From Hyposmocoma kahamanoa (lineage: Eukaryota > Arthropoda > Insecta > Lepidoptera > Cosmopterigidae), in NCBI RefSeq assembly GCF_003589595.1, contig NW_020653945.1:5943961-6007960 (forward strand): DNA of 64,000 nt, written 5' to 3'. This document shows, one piece after another, positions 55,537-64,000 of the stretch; the stretch's first letter is position 1; each line of letters begins with the position of its first letter. Both the position numbers and the translations under genes were made by a program. Below the pieces are notes generated by a model, which did no database searches, was not told the origin of the DNA, and was given only the letters and a program-made list of their open reading frames with translations.

Positions 55537-55811
55537 TTTTTGATGGCACGAACAAGTCGTGCGCCTGTTGGTATGCGACAAGTCTGCTACAGGTGCAACG
55601 TCACTCCGAGCTTTAAATCACAAAGATCTCATAGCACTGTCACAGCGCCCGTCACCTGGAGATATAAGTTGACAAGTTCCATATGCCTGTTATTTCACCA
55701 GCACCCGTATCCTTCTAAACCGGAACGTTGTAAAGTTCATAATACTGTTTGGCGGCAGAAATAGGTAAGATGGCAGTATCTACGCACTTTTTCGCAAGGA
55801 GCTCTACTGCT
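55537..55811 (-). repeat. Repeat family A, near full-length copy
   Basis: It is the complement of family A, from GATGGCACGAACAAGTCGTG to TTTCGCAAGGAGCTCTACTG. Confidence 0.65.
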
Positions 55812-56389
55812 ACTAACGTTTTCCAGGTGACATTTACTAAATGTTGCATAATATAGAGCATTTTATGAAATTTACTATTCAACTAATAGAGAATATAGGC
55901 ATCTATTTATTAAAATATAGACTGTAGAATATGAAGATTTCAAACTCAAGTGTGTATAATTTATTGCGCTAAGTAAACACGAAGGGAAGTGAATCATAAC
56001 TTTAGATCAAGATGAGTACATTTTTCTATTGCCGATTTAAGTAGATACTTTAACGTTATTAAAACTCTCGTCATACTTATTAGGTTTTGACAAAAGTAGT
56101 AGCAAAATCAATTTATATAAATAGATTGTGTTTATAAATTTGACAGTCAATACTTACGTTATGAATCAAGTTTATTTGTTTTGCTATGTAACACACAAAA
56201 AAGTAACTATGCATGCACCTTATGAAACCTTGTTATATTTATGTAATTGATTGAAAAGGTTGTATTCATCGTTATAAAATGGCATTCTCGCAAAATCATT
56301 ATATCCGTTTATGGGCTAAAGAAAATATTATTAAAAAGTAATGAGGCCTAACAAAAGTACCCAGAATAATGCTCAGAGATATACCCGTA

Positions 56390-56640
56390 CCCTTGGTATA
56401 ATAAAGCCACATGGGATCATACGTTAAAAGTGCTTTTATCACGTGAAGGTGATAAAAATAATACTAACTACAAGAAACAAATTATGTGTATGTGAAATTT
56501 TATAACTCTCCTATTTAAGCATGTAAAAATTACCGAGTAATTTAATTCCTAGAATCATAAAACCTCTCTCAGAAAAGTTGTCGTTTTACAAATGTGGCCT
56601 TAATTCCAATGAACACTACGTCACCCTAATTTTTGCACCT
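56390..56640 (+). repeat. Repeat family C, copy 2
   Basis: It shares TACGTTAAAAGTGCTTTTAT, TAATTCCTAGAATCATAAAA and AGAAAAGTTGTCGTTTTACA with 32375-32660. Directly after it, 56835-56890 carries the end block of family B (ACTAACAACCTCGCAGAAC). Confidence 0.55.
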
Positions 56641-56904
56641 GTTGTGTTTTGTTTCTTTATTTATTCTCACAAATTCGTATTTCGTCTTTTTTCGGATTTT
56701 GTTTTTTTCTTTATTTTTTTCACAAAATTCGGGGAGCATAATATTAGTAAATAAATATGGCTGTTTACAAAAATAACAGAAAATGAATAACCAAAAAATA
56801 AAGTTGGCGTAGTGTTCATTGGACGTATCGATATATTATGCAGGGTTATTTGTAAAGTACTAACAACCTCGCAGAACTGTATTACTAACATCGTAAACAA
56901 AAGT

Positions 56905-57165
56905 GAAAAAGTTGTTTCACCGCACTAGCTCGGAAATGTTTCTTTCTCACGTCAAAAACGTTTTTTCAACGCTAGTCTGGGAAATGATTTTGAAATTCGA
57001 ACTTGATGATGGACTGTGGTGCACCTAACTTTTTCTTTCGATGGAAAATAAATCATAAGGACTCGATCAACTAAGCGATTCGTACATTATTTATGTAATA
57101 TAACACCACCACCGATGGTATATCTTATTCTTATTGCTGACGTTACAATTGACATGTTAAATAAC
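56905..57165 (+). repeat. Local duplication, copy 1
   Basis: It matches 58745-58960: TTTTGAAATTCGAACTTGA, TGGACTGTGGTGCACCTAAC, TTTTTCTTTCGAT and CGATTCGTACATTATTTATG, then an alignable AT-rich end. The pair is 1.8 kb apart in the same orientation. No coding sequence was recognised in either. Confidence 0.6.
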
Positions 57166-58744
57166 CCCGTATAATTGAATAAATGAGAGATTCCAAGAAG
57201 TTTCTCATTACCTGCTTAGTAGGTTTTAATTTTATTGTAACAAAATCTTAGAAAAATGAGCTTCAGGCGTATTGTTAAGATGTGCAATTTGGATGACAAG
57301 CTGAAATTAACATTGTACGGAATGATTGCACACCATGACGCACACGGCTTCAAGATCTTATCGGAAACAATTTTATATAATTGTAAAGGCATTTACTTCT
57401 ATACAAGCCTGCACTTATTATCTGCATTGTTGTGTTATATTCCTAGGTAGGTGAAATAAATATTCCATGATTAATAACGTTACGAAGAATGTATACATTA
57501 TAGTTGTAGAATGTTAGAGGAAAACTCTATATCAATGGATTTTCCATTCTTATAAAGTGTGTCTCGTTACTTTTGTGAATTGTTTTTATACATATACAAA
57601 GTGTTTAAAAAAGGTGTATAGTAAAATTTTTAAGGCTCTCTCTTCTCGTCTATACTAACAACTTCATTAGTAATAATAACATTTTTATATAAAAAAACGA
57701 CCTCAATATTAATTATTGGAAGGTAAAGTGGGTGAAATCCAATAAACAGGATTCATCCCTTGATTTGCCACCCTTAGAGATGGAATATTTTCTTCAATTT
57801 TGAATGGGTTCACTGCTGAGCATCTCCTTTCTAACACAAAGAATTATCGAAATCGGCTCACAAATGTCGGAGTCATCGCGTATATATATAAAAAACAAGA
57901 GAACCTCCTCTTTTTCTAATCGGTTAAAAAGGAAAGAAGCTTTAATGCAGAGCCCCTTTACCGTGATATATTTTTTTTAAGTTAGGTTGGGTTAGGTAAA
58001 ATTACTCGTCCTCCATAAGTACATAAAGGAAATTTGTTTTTACCGCTGAAAATGGGCCAACGTGTCGACTATAGTTTCTCATGTATACAAGTAAAGCGTA
58101 GTACTTTTTACCGTATTCGTTATTCCTCGAGCGATACAACCTAGATAATAATAAAATTAAGGTCAGACTAAACCGGCATCTCTGGCTAAGCGGAGCGTGA
58201 GACATCCTAGTCTGCATCTTCACTTTCCATTAGGTGAAATTGTGGAAAAATGTAAAGAAAAATCTAAAATAAAAATAAATGTTATATTAAACTACACTAC
58301 TTTTTTTTTCACCTCACTAGTTCGGAAAGCCTTTCTTTTTCATTAGAGAAAAAATGGCGGGCTTTTGAAGTTACAAATTTTTACAAAGATTATTTTTATT
58401 TTAAGTATATTTTGAAGAAAATACGAAGAAAGAAATAGTGATGAAGAAAGTTACAACTATATTTCTTATTTTAAACTAAACTACAAGAGATTTTATCCTG
58501 AAAATTCCACTTATTACGAATTCAAAGTTTTTGTTCATAGTGACAATAATTAAGTGAAAGTCAAAGCATAAATATTGACTTCCGTTGCTTAAAAGACTAT
58601 TTAGAAAATTCAAACAAGAGAACTAAGTTATTAAGGAGAAAGTGGAAACATAATGTATTAGAACTACAATGGAAAATATAAACGAAGACATGGCTCAAAG
58701 GACTTGTATCCAAGCCAAAACTTTTATTAAAAAATAATTCTCAA
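57166..58744. other. Unassigned stretch
   Basis: It contains a 64-codon open frame at 57256-57450 that resembles nothing known to me, and a fragment of a common repeat near 57800-57925 (ATCGGCTCACAAATGTCGGA, ending AACCTCCTCTTTTTCTAATC). A run similar to the start of the 56905 copy occurs at 58300-58330 (TTCACCTCACTAGTTCGGAA). No gene can be supported. Confidence 0.35.
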
Positions 58745-58960
58745 TTAGAAACCTGCGCGCAAAAGAGTTTTTTGCACTCTAGCGTGGAAAAGATTTTTGA
58801 AATTCGAACTTGACCATGGACTGTGGTGCACGTAACTTTTTCTTCCGATAAAAAAAACATAATGACATTTCAAATACGCGATTTGTCGTACATTATTTAT
58901 ATAATATTAAACCGTTAGTATAATTTATTCTGATAATTGACATCAAATTGACAACGATAA
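58745..58960 (+). repeat. Local duplication, copy 2
   Basis: It is the counterpart of 56905-57165 with the same order of blocks, including GGACTGTGGTGCACGTAACT and GTCGTACATTATTTATATAA. Confidence 0.6.
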
Positions 58961-59914
58961 CACTAATTTTGTTTAATTAGATTATTTTAATTTGACGAAG
59001 AACTAACATGATTTCGTTAATCACATAAAATTATAAGTACAAAGAAGAAGAAAACGCATAAAGTGTAAATTGAGAACGTATCCAAAACTAAGTTATTAAA
59101 AAAATTTTTTTTTTACATCAGTAGGTTGGATTGGATTGTACTGTAATAAATTGAAAAGAAACAAAACATGAGCGAGTCTGAGTCTAGCGATGATGGAAAA
59201 CTAATTTGTTATAAGTTCAACTGTTTTTCTTTCATCTACCATTTTCCTCGCTATAATGAGGTAAAAAGTAGTGTGTTTCGCAGTAGTGTGTTTCGCTCGG
59301 CAGGAAAGTTGTTTTGCGTTTCGTGTCTTGAAACCCTCCCTACGCCCAGGATTCTATTTTTGAACCACTCACTTCTCTCGTGGTTCAATTCTAGGACCCT
59401 TCGCTTGCTCAGGTTTCAGCTTTGCAGCCTTGCATAACAAATAACTATTTCCTTGTCATTTTTTATGTTAAGTTAATATAAAAAAGACGTGTTTTCAATT
59501 ATTTTTTGTGGTGGTCGGCGTTGAAATTTTTTGCCTTGCCTTTATTGGGTGGTCATTGAAAAAGTTTGGAAACCTATGTTCTAGTTGATCAAAGAAGGAA
59601 CAATGTTCAAAAGTCCTACGCAAACTCTCCGAAATGTATTCAATAAAAACATTTATAATAAAATAGCATTTCAACTTACGTTAATAAAGATAAAAATCAA
59701 GATTACAAAATACTACATTCTGCTCTACATCATCGGAAAACATAAGCAAGAGGATCGAATGCTTGCGATCAAGTGGGCCAGTTATGTAAGTATTAGTGTA
59801 TTATGTAAAAAGATTGCATTTATTTAATTGCATATGCTCACGTGAATGATTTCCTATAGTAGCCAGTTTAAAGCAGTACTTACCTACACACAAGAAACAA
59901 AAAAATCAAACATT
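58961..59914. other. Unassigned stretch with a short open frame
   Basis: An 89-codon frame at 59168-59437 starts MSESESSDDGKLI but then looks random, with a small tandem AGTAGTGTGTTTCGC duplication (59268-59297). The DNA from 59240 to 59450 has the look of a dispersed repeat. I do not call a gene. Confidence 0.35.
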
Positions 59915-60135
59915 CGTACCCTTAACTACGTACATAAATGCTTTCGTCACATGAAAGTCATAAAAAATATGAACGACATGAAGCGTACTATGTATTATGT
60001 GAAATGTTATAACTTTTTATGCTTAAATAGGAGTATTTAAGCATAAAAAGTTATGGACTAATTTCGTTCGTAGATCCTTTAAACCTCTCTCCTGAAAAGT
60101 TGTTATTGCAGATGTGCCTTTATTTCATCATGGGT
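59915..60135 (+). repeat. Repeat family C, copy 3
   Basis: It shares AATTTCGTTCGTAGATCC, CTCTCCTGAAAAGTTGTTAT and GCAGATGTGCCTTTATTTCA with the other copies. It contains a hairpin, TAACTTTTTATGCTTAAATA against TATTTAAGCATAAAAAGTTA (60010-60052). Confidence 0.6.
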
Positions 60136-60328
60136 GCGACTTATATAATATATAATAATAATTTCGATAATACATAGGGCGCACTATAAGTTTTCGGAAC
60201 TGGCCACTCACATAAACAATATTTAAAAGTAATCATAACATTTGAAAATTGTACTCTTTATGTCGCGAATTATGTCGCGATTTAGTATAAGTTTTGTAAT
60301 ATCAAGCATTAATAAATTTAATTTGTTG

Positions 60329-60822
60329 TGATACCTAAGAGTAGGGAACTAACACGGCAGTACACAGGCATCTTAAATGAAGGTGAGATATCAGGCATCT
60401 GCTGGAAGTGCACTGGTTGGTCGGCACTACAGTTGGTAAGTTTGCACAATGTTTATTACTAACGTAGATACAGTGTTTGTTGACTAGACAGCCAGAAAAT
60501 AGAGTATGACGAATCAGTAACAGAATTAGAATGAGATTGCCACTTGTACTGAAGGTACAAGGGGGCATGTAGCGGTGGCAGAGGAAGGGCTGTAGGGGTG
60601 TGTGTGGAGGCCCATCATAGGGATCAGAGGATCCCATTACATCAGATCCGGAGGATCGATATGAGGTCAAGGACCTGTTAGAACAATTATAGTAGTCCTA
60701 TGAAGTAGAATGGAGTTAGAAGATGTGTACATAAAGAAAGATACTCTATTTAAAGGTTGTTGTGAAAGAAAGAATGTCGCATATGTAATTTACATTATGA
60801 TTGAACCTTAGGCGTGGCGACA
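60329..60822. repeat. LTR-like dispersed repeat, copy 2, inside the decayed mariner
   Basis: This is the relative of 89-551 (see there), starting TGATACCTAAGAGTAGGGAA and ending GGCGTGGCGACA. It interrupts the 5' untranslated part of the mariner, so it inserted later than the mariner. A possible short duplication (TTTG on both sides) is too weak to rely on. Confidence 0.6.
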
Positions 60823-60911
60823 CTTTGGCTGTAGAATACAGTTTGTTTCATCTGACTGTCACTTGTTTTTATGTTGTGGCGGCATTTCGGAAATTGTTTA
60901 TCTACATCACC

Positions 60912-62023
60912 ATGGATTTAACTCGTGAAAATTTTATATATTATATTATATTATATTATATTATATATTATATTCTATATTATTATTATATATAATATAA
61001 TATAATTATATTATATTATTATGATTTTCTACGACTTTAAGTGTAATTCAACAGCTCAGCGGAGCTTCGCTCCGTTTCAAACTGTTTTTGGCGATGAAGC
61101 ATCTTGCAAGACGACTATTTATAGATGGTTTGCAGACTTCAAACGCGGTCGTGTGAATCTCAGTGACGAATTTCGTGATGGTCGCCCGTCCACTGCTGTG
61201 AACAATAAAAACATCGTTGCTGTGTGCCGTATGATCAAAACAGACAGGCATGTGACATATCATGAGATTCGGGCATCTTTAGGCATAGGCATGAGCCAAA
61301 TACAATCAATAAATACTACACAAACATTTGGTGGATCCCACACAATTTGACTGAGGCTAAAAAAACGTGTCGCATCACTTGGTGCAATGCCATGCTTACC
61401 AGATTCAACGAGGGGGCGTCAAATTTGGAGTGGGATATAGTAACAAGTGACGAAACATGGATTTATAGTTTCGATCCCAAAACAAACTAGTAATCGAGCG
61501 TATGGGTCTTTCGAGATGAGCCGAAACCAACCAAAGCGGCGCGCGTGCAAAGTGCCTCTAAGCGGATGATTGCTACTTTTTAAATTAAAAGTGGACAGGT
61601 GGCTACTGTTGCTTTGGCGAATCGTTGTACCCGAACAGTGATTGGTACACGACCATTTGTTTGCCGGAAGTTATTGACAAACTCCGTAAAAATAACCGTA
61701 AACGCCTTGTCATCTTGCACCACAATAATGCCAGTTCTCACACGGCCAGACAGACAAATGAATTTTTGAAGGTGAACACCGTTGACCTTATGAGCCATCC
61801 CGCGTACAGTTCCGACCTGGCACCTTGTGACTTTTATTTATTTCCAAAAATGAAGAACCAGTTACGCGGTCAACGATTTTCATCACATGTAGAGGCTGTC
61901 GAAGAGTATGAAAAATATATTTCAGAGATTGTCACGGAGGAGTGGCATAAATGTTTTTAAAATTGGTTCATTCGTATGAAAAAATGCATTAACGCTAACG
62001 GAGAATATTTTGAGAAACAATAA
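60912..62023 (+). pseudogene. Broken mariner transposase
   Basis: The frame starts at ATG 60912 with MDLTRENF. It is then interrupted by an AT microsatellite (60933-61020) and resumes IFYDFKCNSTAQ, DEASCKTTIYRWFADFKRGR and HEIRASLGIGMSQIQSI. It then loses several residues and shifts frame before WIPHNLTEAKKT. Further marks are a TAG after YSFDPKTN, a TAA near 61580, and other shifts before LRKNNRKRLVIL and CFYLFPKMK-like sequence. Catalytic motifs read TSDETW, LHHNNASSH (the second Asp has become Asn) and YSSDLAPCD. The end NANGEYFEKQ is present. It cannot make an active transposase. Confidence 0.9.
60933..61020. repeat. AT microsatellite (TATAT/TATTA units)
   Basis: About 88 bases composed only of A and T apart from single exceptions, mostly TATAT and TATTATA units, inside the mariner transposase remnant between codons that are normally adjacent. 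Confidence 0.85.
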
Positions 62024-62108
62024 ATTCATTTCTGACCATTTATAGTATTTTTTTCTTATTCATTCCCGAAACTTATAGTGCGCCTCACGAAACTTATAGC
62101 ATTGTGTA

Positions 62109-62320
62109 ACTACCTCCGTGGCCGAACGGTTACCATGCTGGACTGCCACGCAGAGGTCTCTGGTTCGATTCCCGGGCCAGGGGAAATATTTGTATGGCCT
62201 ACATTTATTTCTCTCTTGAATTTGGGTGTACTTCGTGGTTGTCTATATGTGTGTCCATGGCACCCTCGACACGGGGTTTCCCTAGTGCGGGGCTATGAGT
62301 ATGTGCGTTATTTAAAAAAA
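62109..62320 (+). repeat. tRNA-derived SINE, near complete, copy 2
   Basis: It is the relative of 46686-46912: CCTCCGTGGCCGAACGG (A-box), GGTTCGATTCCCGGGCCAGG (B-box), GAAATATTTGTATGGCCTAC and CACGGGGTTTCCCTAGTGC, ending in an A-run. It lies about 20 bases right of the decayed mariner. Confidence 0.8.
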
Positions 62321-63307
62321 AATTGTTTTATGAGGCACCCACAGGGAAAAGACCGACGACTGAATGATCGAAATGATGGCTTCATTTCGGTCATTCTTGG
62401 ACTAATGTTCACTAGGTATCTAATTTCGTTCACTACCGAATTTCCATGATACTAATTTTTATTATTTAAATATTCAGGTAAATTGTCGTGTAATTAATAA
62501 ATAATATTTCACGATACAGTACTTGAATATTAAATAATATTGCACGATAAAACAATCGAATACTTAAATAGTAAAAATTGCCACGGAAATTTGTTAGTGA
62601 ACACTAGTCCGACAATGACGGATTCATATGTATACATGTATCATAAGTAATCTGTCGCATACAATCAAAGTCTGACATATGATGTTAAAATATACTGAAG
62701 ATGATAACGTACGCTATCAAAAGGTACAAATTTCGAAGTACCCAGTGTGTTGTTAAGGTAGATAGTGGATACAAATTTGAATTGATACTACACATTCTTG
62801 TACTTTTGGAAAGCCTCGAACTGATAAAACAAAGTAGATTCGCAATTTTAGTTTTTAAATAGGCTTACAAAATATTCACCGTATCGATATATAATAAATT
62901 ACTAATTAATAATAAATAATTACATAAATTATAAAACATTACATATATAAAACATTTACACTTTGCGCTGCAAAAGACAGATAAAGAAAAACAATTTTTT
63001 TCACAAACGCTTTCACGTCCATCATAACACGAAGCCAATGCAGACGCGCGTACGCATCTCGCATTGCAAATTCACGGCCAAGTATTACAGGAAGTATAAT
63101 TCTGTTATGTTAAATTATAATTTCTTAAGAACGTCGTCGTTCTTAGGAAAACAATGTATTGAATACTCTTCAAATGAACACAAAACTTGCATGTCATAAA
63201 GCATTGCTCATTTACACGCGCTGTTTCAAATATTTTGACCAATAATCTAAACCAATTCAAGAAGCTAAACTGTGAATAGGAAAGTGATAAGTAGAGTTTA
63301 ATGCACT
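62321..63307. other. Unassigned AT-rich stretch
   Basis: A loose inverted pair is present (about 62405-62470 and 62520-62610, sharing TTCACTAGG / GTGAACACTAG and TAAATATTCA / TTAAATAGTA blocks). No exon or recognised repeat family is seen. Confidence 0.35.
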
Positions 63308-63545
63308 CTTGGTGTAATAAGGTAACATCTGCAAAATAACAACTTTTCAGGAGAGAGTTTTAATGAGTCTACAAATGAAATGTACTCTATAAAAATGTAG
63401 TTGAGTACTTTTTTATGCTTAAATAGCAGAGTAAAAAAATTTCACACGTCCAAAATTTGTCCCATGTAGTTCGACTCATTTTCATGACTTTAATGTGATA
63501 AAAGCACTTCAGACATATGATTACATGTGTCTTTATTATACCAAA
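63308..63545 (-). repeat. Repeat family C, copy 4
   Basis: Read on the minus strand it shares TGATTACATGTGTCT-type flank, AAGTGCTTTTATCACATTAA, CTCTCCTGAAAAGTTGTTAT and GCAGATGTTACCTTATTACA with the other copies. Confidence 0.55.
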
Positions 63546-63840
63546 GCTACGAATTGTTTTCATATAAGGATAGTAATAATTTGGTGCCAAATCATTCAAG
63601 GTCTTCATTTAGTTTAATATGGTAAACAGGAATTTCAGCAAATGCTGTCAATGACAAAATAAGGAACTTCGTGTATAAATGACGATTTGAATATTAATTT
63701 AATTGTCATAACAGCTTACCTTTTCCGTATTTGTTTATGGTACTGCAAAACAGGGTAAATTGTTCACGGAAAATAATGGACAGGAAAAATAATTTGGAAG
63801 AAAGAAGGGTCAGGGATATTATGTTACCTCTATATGTAAC

Positions 63841-63844
63841 AATA

Positions 63845-63903
<59 letters not shown>

Positions 63904-64000
63904 GATGATGATGGATGAGGATGAGGAGGAGGAGGAGGAGGAGGAGGAGGAGAAGGAGAAGGAGAAGGAGAAGGAGAAGGAGAAGGAGAAGGAGAAGGAG
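63841..64000 (+). repeat. Compound microsatellite: (GAT)n, (GAG)n, (GAGAAG)n
   Basis: A run of GAT triplets (63846-63910) passes into GAG triplets (about 63915-63952) and GAGAAG hexamers that reach the window end. From about 63915 the strand is purely purine. It could be the (GAT)n tail of a SINE that has expanded, but no SINE body is visible before it. Confidence 0.9.

Larger units (their letters stand above)
60177..62086 (+). mobile_element. Decayed mariner element, interrupted by another repeat
   Basis: The left end GGGCGCACTATAAGTTTTCG follows a TA (60175-60176). The right end carries the inverse, CGAAACTTATAGTGCGCC, to about 62086, where the terminal bases and TA are mutated. The element is about 1.9 kb, which is too long for a mariner; subtracting the LTR-like insertion at 60329-60822 and the AT microsatellite gives the usual 1.3 kb. 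It encodes only a broken transposase. Confidence 0.85.

Noticed and set aside
59168..59437. Gene starting MSESESSDDGKL
   Set aside because: Only the first dozen codons look protein-like. The rest contains a small tandem duplication and looks like repeat DNA.

Overview
The window is animal nuclear DNA, most likely from a moth or butterfly (Lepidoptera). Genes have GT-AG introns, the base composition is AT-rich, and most of the sequence is interspersed repeats: tRNA-derived SINEs with (GAT)n or ATT tails, Penelope-like, LINE, mariner, P-type and many inverted-repeat (MITE-like) units. There are no operons, prokaryotic signals or CRISPR arrays. Exon structures below were built by hand from splice sites and reading-frame phase; no database search was run.

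Host genes, left to right. (1) A minus-strand gene of unknown function starts at 20208; two coding exons are visible (20208-20068 and 13006-12785) and the rest lies further left, so about 1-12780 is probably intron and/or intergenic repeats. (2) A plus-strand four-exon gene (27153-28909) encodes a 178-residue charged protein I do not recognise. (3) Sin1, a TORC2 subunit (MAPKAP1 homologue), lies on the minus strand (39590-32047) in seven exons, 512 residues. (4) A SMYD4-type TPR/MYND/SET protein lies on the minus strand (54670-40884) in seven exons, 684 residues. (5) A Tctex-type dynein light chain (DYNLT2B/TCTEX1D2 homologue, 146 residues) lies on the plus strand (41551-44606), nested inside the 9.9-kb last intron of gene 4.

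Mobile DNA. The most notable item is an apparently complete P-type transposon at 20502-25900, flanked by an 8-bp target duplication. It has terminal inverted repeats and a five-exon gene for an 889-residue THAP9-like transposase with the THAP zinc residues and the D-D-E triad in place. It sits about 290 bp upstream of the start of gene 1. A second potentially functional transposon is a mariner (33268-34519) with 23-bp perfect terminal repeats, TA duplications and an uninterrupted 339-residue DD34D transposase, in the last intron of Sin1. A truncated Jockey-like LINE (14663-16603) with a 15-bp target duplication lies inside the first visible intron of gene 1. A 320-bp polyadenylated retroposon with a 12-bp duplication lies upstream of Sin1. 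Decayed elements include a second mariner (60177-62086, frameshifted, one catalytic Asp changed to Asn, AT microsatellite inside the reading frame, another repeat inserted), Penelope-like fragments (3.9-9.2 kb) and LINE reverse transcriptase ends (1.8-3.7 kb). There are at least eight inverted-repeat families and a poly(A)-tailed repeat present about 11 times.

The host genes do not form a pathway cluster. The window is best read as ordinary insect genes embedded in a dense, layered repeat landscape, where nesting gives relative ages.
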